Assembly: GCF_000429025.1 (NCBI RefSeq)
Contig: NZ_KE386833.1
Location: 634,582-698,581 of the forward strand
Direction of reading: 5' to 3'
Length of the DNA stretch: 64,000 bases
From: Actinospineispora spinosispora DSM 44797
GTDB lineage: Bacteria > Actinomycetota > Actinomycetes > Mycobacteriales > Pseudonocardiaceae
The position numbers were made by a program, and so were the translations under genes. The notes under the pieces are model-generated. The model was not told the origin of the DNA, made no database searches, and was given only the letters and a program-made list of their open reading frames with translations. Below are positions 41,156-49,694 of the stretch, one piece after another; the first letter of the stretch is position 1; the number at the start of each line of letters is the position of its first letter.

Positions 41156-42042
41156 GTCGCCCACTCCTTGACCGCGAAGTTGCCGCCCTCGCGCCGGACC
41201 TCGGCCGCGCCGGGGCCGGCGAAATGAGCGGGGAACAGCAACGCGTTGTGGTCGGCGGTCCACTCCAGCATGCGGCGCCGCGCGACCCTGGCCTGCTCCT
41301 CGTCCTCGTCGAAGCACGGGCTGTGTTCCGGCTCGGCGATCTGCAACGGGCTGTGCAGCAGGTCGCCCGCGAACACCGCGCGATCCGTGCCCGAACGGAG
41401 CTGGACGATCGCGGAGCCCGGTGTGTGTCCCGGCGCCGCTTCGATGCGCAGGTTGGCGTCGACGTCGTAGTGGTCGCCGTCCCACAGCACGGTCAGACCC
41501 GCCTGGTGCACGGGCGCGACGCTGTCCTCGAACACGTTCTGCATGCGCGGGCCCGAGCGGGTCGGGTGCCCGTTCTCCGGGTTCCAGTAGTCGAAGTCCG
41601 CGCGCGAGATCACGTACTCGGCGTTGGGGAAGGTCGGTCGCCACTCGCGGTCGGACAGGTAGGTGTTCCAGCCGACGTGGTCGCCGTGCACGTGGGTGCA
41701 GATCACGACGTCGACGTCCTCGGGGCGGACCGACGCCGCGGCGAGCTCGCCCAGGTAGTCGGTGTCCAGGTGGGCGAAGAACGGCATGTACGGCCGCTCC
41801 CTGCCGTTGCCGATGCCGGTGTCGATGAGGATCGTGCGGCCCTCGCTGCGGATCAGCCAGGTCTGGATGGCGGTCCGAAGCTCGTCCGCCGCCGGGTCGA
41901 AGAACTCCGGGGCCAGCCAGTGTTCGTGTCGGCGCCAGTGCTCCACGTCGACGTCGGGAAAGATCAACTGTCGGGCCAGGCCTTTCGGGCCGAGTTCCAC
42001 TATGCGGGTGATCTCGACGTCGCCGAGTGTGAGTGTGTCCAT
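41146..42042 (-). CDS. Metallo-beta-lactamase-fold hydrolase
   Basis: A 298-residue protein with ATG at 42042. The zinc site is intact: CTHVHGDHVGWN, His in EAAPGHTPGSA, Asp in FAGDLLHSP and His in FPAHFAGPG. Size and motif spacing fit the lactonase/arylsulfatase-like branch. It is the first gene of a two-gene operon with a carboxylesterase and is divergent from a LuxR-type LAL regulator. Substrate unknown. Confidence 0.85.
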   Translation of the reverse strand: MDTLTLGDVEITRIVELGPKGLARQLIFPDVDVEHWRRHEHWLAPEFFDPAADELRTAIQTWLIRSEGRTILIDTGIGNGRERPYMPFFAHLDTDYLGELAAASVRPEDVDVVICTHVHGDHVGWNTYLSDREWRPTFPNAEYVISRADFDYWNPENGHPTRSGPRMQNVFEDSVAPVHQAGLTVLWDGDHYDVDANLRIEAAPGHTPGSAIVQLRSGTDRAVFAGDLLHSPLQIAEPEHSPCFDEDEEQARVARRRMLEWTADHNALLFPAHFAGPGAAEVRREGGNFAVKEWATWR

Positions 42043-42121
42043 GGGTTCAGCATGCTGGCCACCGGCGACGCTCGGTATCAGTCAGGTGACTGCAGTCGGG
42101 GATACAGTCGGAGAAGTGACG

Positions 42122-44698
42122 ATGGTGGGGCGGGACGCCGAGCGCGCCGCTGTGCTCGAGCTGAGCAGCGGCGTGTTGGTCGTGACGGGGGAGCCGGGCG
42201 CCGGCAAGAGCGCGCTGCTCGAGCTGGCCGCCGATGCGCACGCGGGCCGGGTGCTGCGGATGACCGGCAGCGAGAGCGAGCTGAACCTCCCGTTCGCCGG
42301 ATTGCACCAGCTCCTGCGGCCGATCCTGGACGAGGCGGCCGAACTGCCGGTGCGACAGCGTTCGGCGCTTCTCGGCGCCGTCGGCCTCGACGATGCGGGA
42401 GCACCGGACCGCATGCTGATCGGGGTGGCGCTGCTCGCCCTGCTGTCCGACCTCGCGGCGCGGACCCCGGTCCTGGTGGTCGCCGACGATCTGCAGTGGA
42501 TCGACGACGAGTCACGGGCTCTGCTCGTCTTCGTCGCGCGCCGCATCGGCGACGAGCCGCTCGCCGTACTCGGCGGGACGAGGGATGTCTCGCCGTTCCC
42601 GGGGTTCCCCACGGTCGAGCTGGGGCCTCTGGACGCACGCGCCGCGGGGGTCCTGCTGGACCGCTTGCCACGCCCACCCTCGGGCAGACGCCGGCTGCGC
42701 ATCCTCGAGCAGGCGGCGGGCAATCCCCTGGCGCTGGCCGAGCTCGCCAGGGCCGACTGCGCCGAGGACGACCTGCTGCCGTTGACCGACCGGTTGATGC
42801 GGGTCTTCGCTACCGATCTCGACGCGTTCGACGACGACACCCGCCACGCGTTGCTCCTGGTCGCGGCGGACGAGCTCGCCGCGCCGTCGCAGGTCGACGC
42901 GTTGGCCCCGGCCGAGACCGCGGGTGTGGTGCGCAGCGTCGGCGGCCGGGTCCGCTTCCGGCACCCGCTGGTCAGGTCCGCGATCTACTACTCGGTTCCC
43001 CTGGCGCGGCGCCGAGAGGTCCATCGGGAGCTCGCCGCGTTGTTGACCGGCGAACCCGACCGGAGCGCGTGGCACCTGGCAGTCGGAGCGGAGGGCCCCG
43101 ACGAGCGGATCGCCGCCGCGTTGGAGGCCACCGCGACCAGGGCCCGGGAGCGAGGTGGCCACACCGGCGCCGCGACCGCTCTGGAACGTGCCGCCGAGCT
43201 GAGCCCCAGCCGCCAGGACCGCGCGCGACGACTCGTCGCGGCGGCACGGGCGGCCGTCTACACCGGGCAACCCCGCTGGGTCGAGCAGCTCGCCGACAAG
43301 GCCGCCGTGACCACCGACGACCCGGCACTGGCCGCGGAGGCGTCACTTCGGCTCGGGCAGGTGCTGGCGCTGACCGCCGAGCACGACACGGCACTGTCGT
43401 CCCTGATGCGCGCGGCGGATGAGCCAGGACTGAGCCGAATAGCGATCGCGTCGGCGTCGGTCGCGGCGTTCTACTCCGGCGACGAGGACCATCGGCGGGC
43501 GGTACGCGCCCGCGCGGGCGACGACCCGTGGACGCTCGCGGTGACCGACCCGCACCAGCGACGGGCCGACCTGGCCGCCACGCTCCCGGTTCTGGTCGAT
43601 CGGGCGGGAGGAGATCCCGGTGTGCTCACCTCGCTCGGCGCGATGGCCTGGCTGCTCGACGAGACCGCGCTGGCGGTGCGCATCTTCGACGACGCGCTGC
43701 ACCGGTGGCGGCTGAGCGGCGCACTCCCGAACGGCCTTGGCTGCTCCGCGGGCTGGGCCTACCTCGACCACGGCCTCTGGGCCCAGGCCCGGCTTGCGGT
43801 CGTGAACGCCACCTCGGCGGGCTCCGGCCTGGCGCACCTCGACGCCGCGGTCCGCTCGCTGGACGCGGCGGCGCTCGCGCTGACCGGGGACACCGCCAAC
43901 GCCCGTGCCGTCGCCTCCGCCGGTCTGGCACTGGTGGATCCCCATCGCAGTCGTGCGGTCACCATCCGCACCCGATGGGCGCTGGGCATGGCCGCCGTGG
44001 CCGACGGCGACCGGACGACCGCCTACGACCAGTTCCGGCTGATGTTCACTGCCGACGGCGGCCCGGTTCACTACGCCTGCTCGTACGCCGGTGTGGCCGA
44101 ACTGGCCGCGGCAGCCTCGAGCACCGGGCACCAGGCGGAGGCGTCGACCATCGTCGCGAGCGTCGCCGATCGCCTGGCCGGAAACCTCTCACCCCGCATG
44201 GACGCCCTGCTCAACCGCGCGCGTGCCCTGCTCGACCCGGACTCGGCCGAGCGGCATTTCGACCAGGCGCTGACGGACCCCGATGGCGATCAATGGCCGT
44301 TCGAACGAGCCCAGACCAGGCTGGACTACGGCGAATGGCTGCGCCGCCGTCGCCGCATCGTCGAAGCCCGCGCTCAGCTGAACGCCGCGATGGAGGTCTT
44401 CCACCGGCTGGGCGCCCACCCGTGGATCGATCGCACGCAGGGAGAGCTGCGGGCGGCCGGCGTCGACACCGAGCCCGCCGAGCCGAACGCACTGACCGAG
44501 CTGACCCCGCAACAACAGCACATCATCCGTCTGGCAGCGCGGGGGCTGAGCAACCGCGAGATAGGCGAGCGCCTGTTCCTCTCGCCCCGGACGGTCGGCT
44601 CGCACCTCTACCGGAGCTTCCCCAAACTGGGCGTCACCGCACGATCCCAGCTCCGCGACCTGATCGAGCCACGAACCCCCGGCGCACATGTCCCATGA
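42122..44698 (+). CDS. LuxR-family LAL regulator (AAA ATPase, C-terminal HTH)
   Basis: I chose ATG at 42122, six bases after GGAGAA, giving 858 residues. Walker A is GEPGAGKSALLEL near residue 23 and Walker B LVVADDLQWIDDE. The middle is a helical repeat region (TPR-like), and the C-terminus is a LuxR helix-turn-helix: LTPQQQHIIRLAARGLSNRE and LSPRTVGSHLYRSF. Large ATP-binding LuxR regulators of this kind act as inducer- or ATP-dependent activators. It is divergent from the lactamase-fold/esterase operon, which is its best candidate target, and 124 bases upstream of the F420-type oxidoreductase gene. Confidence 0.9.
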   Translation: MVGRDAERAAVLELSSGVLVVTGEPGAGKSALLELAADAHAGRVLRMTGSESELNLPFAGLHQLLRPILDEAAELPVRQRSALLGAVGLDDAGAPDRMLIGVALLALLSDLAARTPVLVVADDLQWIDDESRALLVFVARRIGDEPLAVLGGTRDVSPFPGFPTVELGPLDARAAGVLLDRLPRPPSGRRRLRILEQAAGNPLALAELARADCAEDDLLPLTDRLMRVFATDLDAFDDDTRHALLLVAADELAAPSQVDALAPAETAGVVRSVGGRVRFRHPLVRSAIYYSVPLARRREVHRELAALLTGEPDRSAWHLAVGAEGPDERIAAALEATATRARERGGHTGAATALERAAELSPSRQDRARRLVAAARAAVYTGQPRWVEQLADKAAVTTDDPALAAEASLRLGQVLALTAEHDTALSSLMRAADEPGLSRIAIASASVAAFYSGDEDHRRAVRARAGDDPWTLAVTDPHQRRADLAATLPVLVDRAGGDPGVLTSLGAMAWLLDETALAVRIFDDALHRWRLSGALPNGLGCSAGWAYLDHGLWAQARLAVVNATSAGSGLAHLDAAVRSLDAAALALTGDTANARAVASAGLALVDPHRSRAVTIRTRWALGMAAVADGDRTTAYDQFRLMFTADGGPVHYACSYAGVAELAAAASSTGHQAEASTIVASVADRLAGNLSPRMDALLNRARALLDPDSAERHFDQALTDPDGDQWPFERAQTRLDYGEWLRRRRRIVEARAQLNAAMEVFHRLGAHPWIDRTQGELRAAGVDTEPAEPNALTELTPQQQHIIRLAARGLSNREIGERLFLSPRTVGSHLYRSFPKLGVTARSQLRDLIEPRTPGAHVP

Positions 44699-44822
44699 CG
44701 TCGAAGTCGCCCCAGGACCCCGCCAGACCTGAGCGCTGCATCAGCCCCGCGATCTCTGTACAAGAGAGCGCGCGAGGGCAGCGGCCAGTAGCGTCGGCAC
44801 CAGGCGGCGAAGGAGTCCTGTT

Positions 44823-45839
44823 GTGAAACTCGGTACGTCGGTGCGGTTCGTCTTCCCCAGTTCGGCGGAGACCTACACGCAGTTCAAGACGATGCTCGAT
44901 GCGCTACCGCCCGGCGGGTTCATCGAGCGGCCGATGGGCGCGATGGACACCGCGACACAGGCGAAGAACCTGCTGGAGGTCGCCGCCGCGGCGCGGTCCG
45001 CCGGTCTCGACCGGTTGCTGGTCGGAGATCACCATGCGGTCCCGCCCGGGTACGCCAACGCGTTCGCCCCGTTTCCCACCCTGTCCCGGCTCATGGCGAC
45101 GACCGGTCCGATGTCGGTCGGTGCCGTCCTGCTGGCGCCGTTCTACAACCCGGTGCTGCTCGCCGAGCAGATCGGCACCGTGGCCGCCTTCGCGGACGCT
45201 CCACTGGTCGTGACGCTGGCCGTCGGGGCGAACCCCCGGCAGTTCGGTGCCTTCGGGATGGATCAGCGGAGCCGCGCGGGCCGGCTGGAAGAGCTGGTCG
45301 GCGCGCTACGGCCGCTGCTCGCGGGGGAGCAGGCGACCGTCGCCGGGCGCTATCACCGGCTGGACGGGGTGTCGGCCGGCCCCACACCCCGGGTTCCCGT
45401 GTCGTTGTGGCTCGCTGGCACGGTGGCGGCCGCCGTCGAACGCGCCGGCCGGATCGGTGACGGGTGGCTGACCGGGCAGAACGTGAGCCGCGCGGATCTC
45501 GTAGAGCAGCTCGACATCTACCGGGACAGCGCCGCGAAGCACGGCCGTCCGGCGCTTCCGGTCCTGCGCCGCGACATCTACGTCGGGGACACCGATGCCG
45601 AGGCCGAACGAGTCGTGCGGCAGATCCTCGAGGAGGGTTATCGAGGTGGCGGGATGGACCGCCTGCTGGTCGGGGCGCCGGAGACCATCGTCGAGCAGCT
45701 CGAGGACTACCGCGCACTCGGTTTCGACGAGGTGCTGGTCAGGCACGTGGTCGGCGACCACGGGCAGATGCTCGACTCGTTCGCGCGCATCGGCGAGGGG
45801 GTCATACCGAAGCTCCACGCGATGCCGGCGGCGAACTGA
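44823..45839 (+). CDS. LLM-class F420-dependent oxidoreductase
   Basis: A 338-residue luciferase-fold protein; GTG at 44823 follows GAAGGAG. GLDRLLVGDHHAVPPGY, LAPFYNPVLLAEQIGTVA and DAPLVVTLAVGANPRQF, then RAGRLEELVGALRPLL and RIGDGWLTGQN are typical of F420-dependent LLM proteins. It is likely an N5,N10-methylene-H4MPT-reductase-like or glucose-6-phosphate-dehydrogenase-like enzyme of unknown substrate. It lies alone between the LAL regulator and larE. Confidence 0.85.
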   Translation: MKLGTSVRFVFPSSAETYTQFKTMLDALPPGGFIERPMGAMDTATQAKNLLEVAAAARSAGLDRLLVGDHHAVPPGYANAFAPFPTLSRLMATTGPMSVGAVLLAPFYNPVLLAEQIGTVAAFADAPLVVTLAVGANPRQFGAFGMDQRSRAGRLEELVGALRPLLAGEQATVAGRYHRLDGVSAGPTPRVPVSLWLAGTVAAAVERAGRIGDGWLTGQNVSRADLVEQLDIYRDSAAKHGRPALPVLRRDIYVGDTDAEAERVVRQILEEGYRGGGMDRLLVGAPETIVEQLEDYRALGFDEVLVRHVVGDHGQMLDSFARIGEGVIPKLHAMPAAN

Positions 45840-45935
45840 CGTACGCCTCGCACGGTCCTAGGTCCACGACCCCATTTCCACTAAAGTAAACGTTCACGCT
45901 CGCACAACCACGTCGATCGCTGTGGAGGATCACTG

Positions 45936-46787
45936 GTGACACAGACCGTGACGGATGCGCCGGCCCAGCTGGCCGCTCTGCGGGACCGGTTGCGGCAGCG
46001 CCGACGGCTACTGGTGGCGTTCTCCGGCGGTGTGGACTCGGCGTTGGTCGCGGTCGTCGCGGCCCAGGTCCTCGGTTCTGCCTCGGTCGCGGTGACGGCC
46101 GTCTCGGCGAGTCTTCCCGGGGCCGAGCGCGCGGCGGCGCGCCGGTTCGCGGCCGACCACGGGCTCGCTCACGTCGAGGTGTGTACCGACGAGCTGGATC
46201 GGCCCGAGTACCGGGCGAACGACGGGGATCGCTGCTTCCACTGCAAGAGCGCGTTGCTCGACGCGCTGCAGCCGTTGGCGGAGCAGTCCGGAGCTCTCAT
46301 CGCGCTGGGTACCAACCTCGACGATCTGGGCGACCACCGGCCGGGCCAGCGCGCGGCGGCGGCCCGAGGCGCGATCGCTCCGCTCGTCGAGGCCGGACTC
46401 GGTAAGGACGCGGTCCGTGCGGTCAGTGCCCTGCTCGGTCTGGACACCTCGGTCAAACCGGCCGCCGCCTGTCTGTCGTCCCGGGTCGCCTACGGCGATC
46501 CGGTGACGCGAGAGGTACTGAGCCGGATCGAACGAGCCGAGGCGGCGCTCCACGCGCTCGGCTTCCCGGTGTGCCGGGTACGCGCGCACGCCCGGGGTAC
46601 CGTCGCGCGCGTGGAACTACCGACGGAGGAGCTGGTCCGGGCCAGTGAGGTGGGGACGAGGATCGACGCGGCGGTCCGCGCGGCGGGCTTCCAGTTCTGT
46701 GCGATGGATCTGCAGGGCTTCCGGAGCGGACGGATGAACGTACTGCTGGGCCTCCCGGAGCTCGGCACCCCGGTAGCGGGTTCGTGA
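45936..46787 (+). CDS. larE: Nickel-pincer nucleotide synthesis, sulfur transferase LarE
   Basis: A 283-residue PP-loop protein; GTG at 45936 follows GGAGGATC. LVAFSGGVDSALVAV is the ATP pyrophosphatase loop, and NDGDRCFHCKSALLDAL is the family signature. The sacrificial cysteine of Lactobacillus-type LarE is present in KPAAACLSSRVAYGD, so this enzyme should give up its own cysteine sulfur rather than use an iron-sulfur cluster. LarE converts the dicarboxylate made by LarB to the thiocarboxylate. It starts larE-larB-larC, all coupled by GTGA overlaps. Confidence 0.93.
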   Translation: MTQTVTDAPAQLAALRDRLRQRRRLLVAFSGGVDSALVAVVAAQVLGSASVAVTAVSASLPGAERAAARRFAADHGLAHVEVCTDELDRPEYRANDGDRCFHCKSALLDALQPLAEQSGALIALGTNLDDLGDHRPGQRAAAARGAIAPLVEAGLGKDAVRAVSALLGLDTSVKPAAACLSSRVAYGDPVTREVLSRIERAEAALHALGFPVCRVRAHARGTVARVELPTEELVRASEVGTRIDAAVRAAGFQFCAMDLQGFRSGRMNVLLGLPELGTPVAGS

Positions 46788-47488
46788 GCTCGACCGACGG
46801 TTTCGACGACCTCGGCTGGGCACGTCCGGACACCGACCGGGAACGCAGGATCGGCCTGCCCGAGGTCGTCTACGCACCGGGTAAGACGGTCGAGCAGGTG
46901 GTCGGCGTGGTCCGCCGACTGCTCGCTGCCAACACAGGTCCTGTGCTGGTCAGCCGGGTGGAGCCGGACATGGCGGCACGGGTCGCCGAGCAGGTGCCCG
47001 GGGCCCGGCACGACCCGGAGGCGCGCCTGCTCCACTGGCGCCCGGCCGCGCGGGTCGGCTTCGAGGTGGCGGTCGTCTCGGCCGGTACATCGGACGGCCC
47101 GGTGGCGGCAGAGGCGAGCGCGGTCGCGGCCGCGGTGGGACTGACCGTGCACCGGGTGACCGATGTGGGTGTCGCCGGTCTGCACCGGTTGCTCGCCGAA
47201 CGGGATCGGCTGGCCTCCTCCGACGCCGTCATCTGCATCGCGGGGATGGAGGGTGCACTGCCCAGCGTGGTCGGCGGCTTGGTCGGCTGCCCGGTCATCG
47301 CGGTGCCGACCTCGGTCGGTTACGGAGCCAGCCTGGGTGGGGTGACCGCGTTGCTGGCCATGGTGTCGTCCTGCGCGCCGGGTGTCGTGGTGGTCAACAT
47401 CGACTCCGGCTTCGGTGCCGCGATGGCGGCGTTCCGCATGTCCGGCCGTACCCGGCGGGCGGTCGACGTGGTGGAGGATCGACGGTGA
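46784..47488 (+). CDS. larB: NaAD carboxylase/hydrolase LarB
   Basis: A 234-residue protein; GTG at 46784 overlaps the larE stop. The C-terminal AIR-carboxylase-like domain has VAVVSAGTSDGPVAAEASAV, HRVTDVGVAGLHRLL, VICIAGMEGALPSVVGGLV and VPTSVGYGASLGGVTALLAM, which are conserved LarB blocks. LarB carboxylates nicotinic acid adenine dinucleotide and cleaves it to pyridinium-3,5-dicarboxylate mononucleotide, the first step to the nickel-pincer cofactor. Confidence 0.93.
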   Translation: MSSTDGFDDLGWARPDTDRERRIGLPEVVYAPGKTVEQVVGVVRRLLAANTGPVLVSRVEPDMAARVAEQVPGARHDPEARLLHWRPAARVGFEVAVVSAGTSDGPVAAEASAVAAAVGLTVHRVTDVGVAGLHRLLAERDRLASSDAVICIAGMEGALPSVVGGLVGCPVIAVPTSVGYGASLGGVTALLAMVSSCAPGVVVVNIDSGFGAAMAAFRMSGRTRRAVDVVEDRR

Positions 47489-48654
47489 TCCTCTGGCTGA
47501 ACCCGGTCAGTGGCATCTCCGGAGACATGCTGCTCGGCGCGCTGCTCGGACTGGGTGCTCCGGTGGAGACGGTCCTGGACGCGGTGCGCTCCACCGGTCT
47601 CGACGGCTGGTCGCTGGAGCGCACCGAGGTGGTCCGGGGCGGCCTGAGCGCGACCCGCGCGCTCGTGAGCACCGAGGAGGACGGTGTGACCGAGCGCCAT
47701 GCGACCGAGCTGATGGAGATCGTGGCTCGCGCACGGCCGGCCCCGGTCGCGGCGCTCGCGCACGCGGCGGTGACCGCGCTGGCGCAGGTCGAGTCCGGTC
47801 TGCACGGTGTGCCGCTGGATCGGGTGCACCTGCACGAGCTGGGCGGCATCGACACCGTGGTCGACACGGTCGGGGTGGCCGCCGCGCTGTACGCACTCGA
47901 CGTCACCGCCGTCCACTGCGGCCCGCTCGCGCTCGGCGCGGGAACGGTCCGGACAGCGCACGGGATCCTGCCGGTCCCCGCTCCGGCCACCGCGGCGCTG
48001 ATCGCTCGGATGCACGCGCCGGTGGTCCCGGCCGGAGTGGACGGCGAGACCGTCACGCCGACCGGTGCCGCGCTGTTGCTGGCCGCCGGTGCCCGGTTCG
48101 GCCCGCTTCCGGCCATGACCGTCGACGCGGTCGGCTACGGGGCGGGTGCGCGCGAGGTGGAGGCGAGGCCCAACGTGTTGCAGGCGCTGCTGGGTGGAGT
48201 CCCTGGCTCGGCCGGTGACACACAGGAGCTGGTGCAGATCGAGACGAACGTCGACGACGTCACCGGCGAACTGCTCGGTCACCTGATCGGCAGGCTGCTC
48301 GTCGAGGGCGCCGCGGACGCCTGGGTGAGCCCGATCGTCATGAAGAAGGGCAGACCGGCGCACACCGTGCACGTGCTGGCCGCGCCCGAGCGTGCCGAGC
48401 ACTGCGAGCGCGTGCTGCTGCGCGAGACCGGCAGCCTTGGCGCCCGGCGACGCCCGGTACTGCGGACGGCCCTTCCCCGTAGCGGCCGGACGGTCGAGGT
48501 CGGTGGTCAGCCGATCCGGGTCAAGGACGGCCCGTGGGGAAGCAAGCCCGAGTACGAGGACGTGGCGGCGGCGGCCGAGACGCTCGGGCTGCCACTGCGC
48601 GAGGTCGCTGGGCAGGTCACACGGCAGCTGGGCGGCCCGGAGACCGAACGCTAG
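47485..48654 (+). CDS. larC: Nickel insertase LarC, single frame
   Basis: A 389-residue protein; GTG at 47485 overlaps the larB stop (GTGA). LNPVSGISGDMLLGALLGLG, DRVHLHELGGIDTVVDTVG and the C-terminal ETNVDDVTGELLGHLI are LarC hallmarks. LarC inserts nickel into the dithiolated nucleotide using CTP. In Lactobacillus plantarum larC is split and read by a frameshift; here it is one continuous frame. No LarA-type racemase lies nearby, so the enzyme using the cofactor is elsewhere. The gene is followed by repeat copy 2. Confidence 0.93.
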   Translation: MILWLNPVSGISGDMLLGALLGLGAPVETVLDAVRSTGLDGWSLERTEVVRGGLSATRALVSTEEDGVTERHATELMEIVARARPAPVAALAHAAVTALAQVESGLHGVPLDRVHLHELGGIDTVVDTVGVAAALYALDVTAVHCGPLALGAGTVRTAHGILPVPAPATAALIARMHAPVVPAGVDGETVTPTGAALLLAAGARFGPLPAMTVDAVGYGAGAREVEARPNVLQALLGGVPGSAGDTQELVQIETNVDDVTGELLGHLIGRLLVEGAADAWVSPIVMKKGRPAHTVHVLAAPERAEHCERVLLRETGSLGARRRPVLRTALPRSGRTVEVGGQPIRVKDGPWGSKPEYEDVAAAAETLGLPLREVAGQVTRQLGGPETER

Positions 48655-48683
48655 GCTCGATCTCGTTGGTCACATCTGCATCG

Positions 48684-48751
48684 CTTCGCAGAGCCTGGTG
48701 TCGCCTCGCAGGTGTTGCGGCGTCTGCGACGCGACATCGAGGTCTGCGAGG
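48684..48751. repeat. Nested inverted repeat, copy 2 of 3
   Basis: Outer arms CTTCGCAGAG and TCTGCGAG flank an inner stem of GTGTCGCCTCGCAG against CTGCGACGCGACAT (one internal mismatch and a G-T end pair). It lies between the convergent larC and OsmC genes. Same family as 14005-14071 and 55281-55347. Confidence 0.8.
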
Positions 48752-48795
48752 TCGTACGACGGACCGCCCCGGGCCCTGAGCCTCCGCCGGAGGGA

Positions 48796-49194
48796 CTACT
48801 CCGTAGCGATCTCGATCGTCGGGGATGCGGCCAGGGTCCGGGTCACGTAGCAGACCCGCTTCGCCGACTCGGCCAGCTTGGCCAGCTCGTCGCCCGTCGG
48901 GGAGCTGGCCTTCACCGTGATCCGGAACGAGGAGAACTGCGGTCCGTCGTACTGGCCGACCACGTCGACCTCGACGTCGGCCAGCTCGATGTCCCGTTTA
49001 CGCGCGCTGTAGGCGAGAGAGATCGTGAAGCAGGACGCGATCGAGGCCAGCAACAGCTCGGTGGGCTGGGGACCGGTCCCGGTACCGCCGACCGACTCGG
49101 GTTCGTCGGCGACCACCTCGAAGTCCCCGGCCTGTACGACGGCGCGCAGGCCGCCGGTCCACCGGGCGTGCACCGCTCGTTCGGTCGCACTCAT
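48796..49194 (-). CDS. OsmC-family peroxiredoxin-like protein
   Basis: A 132-residue protein with ATG at 49194. TGPQPTELLLASIASCFTIS holds the first redox cysteine and ESAKRVCYVTRTL the second, the usual OsmC pair. OsmC proteins reduce organic hydroperoxides with thiols. It is divergent from the coenzyme M-type operon across a promoter with repeated TGCAAC boxes, so it may be co-regulated with thiol synthesis (inference). Confidence 0.88.
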   Translation of the reverse strand: MSATERAVHARWTGGLRAVVQAGDFEVVADEPESVGGTGTGPQPTELLLASIASCFTISLAYSARKRDIELADVEVDVVGQYDGPQFSSFRITVKASSPTGDELAKLAESAKRVCYVTRTLAASPTIEIATE

Positions 49195-49235
49195 TCGTCC
49201 TCCTCAACTAGGGCGGTACGTGCTGGTGACTGGAC

Positions 49236-49288
49236 TGCAACACCCGTGCAACCGCGCAGGTGCAACGTGTCCCGGATCACCGGTTGCA
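49236..49288. promoter_or_regulatory. TGCAAC repeat cluster in the divergent OsmC / CoM-operon promoter
   Basis: TGCAAC occurs at 49236-49241, 49247-49252 and 49261-49266, and its inverse GTTGCA at 49283-49288. Four boxes in 53 bp between divergent genes suggest a multi-site operator. GTGCAAC is the extended form at two sites. The regulator is unknown. Confidence 0.55.
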
Positions 49289-49307
49289 ATCTCACTCGGG
49301 AGCTGTG

Positions 49308-49694
49308 ATGACTACGGCCCACGTGCACCATCGTTTCGCCACGTGTCACGGTCAGTGTGCCGTGGCCGCCCGATACCCGGAGCACCACGATCGGCTGCTG
49401 GCCGTCGACACCGACGCCGATGCCGTGCTCGAGCTGTTCGAGATGGCGGTGACCTGGCACGAGCTCGACTACTCCGAATCCGAGGTCGCCGGGCCGGGCG
49501 ACTGGCTGACGTTCGCCGACGAACACCGGTGGAGCTGCGCGGAACGGGCACAGCGGGTGTTCAGCCTGGCCGTCGACATCGTCGGACGCGGGGCGGTGCC
49601 GCCCGCGACGGACTCGGGCGCGCAGCTCGCCGACGTCATCGAACTGGCCAGGGGGCGGAGCGGGGCATATCGCCAAGTATCCGATAGTAGGTGA
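49308..49694 (+). CDS. Small His/Cys-rich protein, first gene of the CoM-type operon
   Basis: I chose ATG at 49308 with GGGAG six bases upstream, giving 128 residues; the frame is open to 49260. The N-terminus MTTAHVHHRFATCHGQC clusters His5, His7, His8, Cys13, His14 and Cys17, which looks like a metal or metallocofactor site. The rest is helical with no known motif. The stop overlaps the GTG of the ComA gene. I do not recognise the family. A metal-handling or regulatory role in the pathway is only a guess from position. Confidence 0.7.
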   Translation: MTTAHVHHRFATCHGQCAVAARYPEHHDRLLAVDTDADAVLELFEMAVTWHELDYSESEVAGPGDWLTFADEHRWSCAERAQRVFSLAVDIVGRGAVPPATDSGAQLADVIELARGRSGAYRQVSDSR

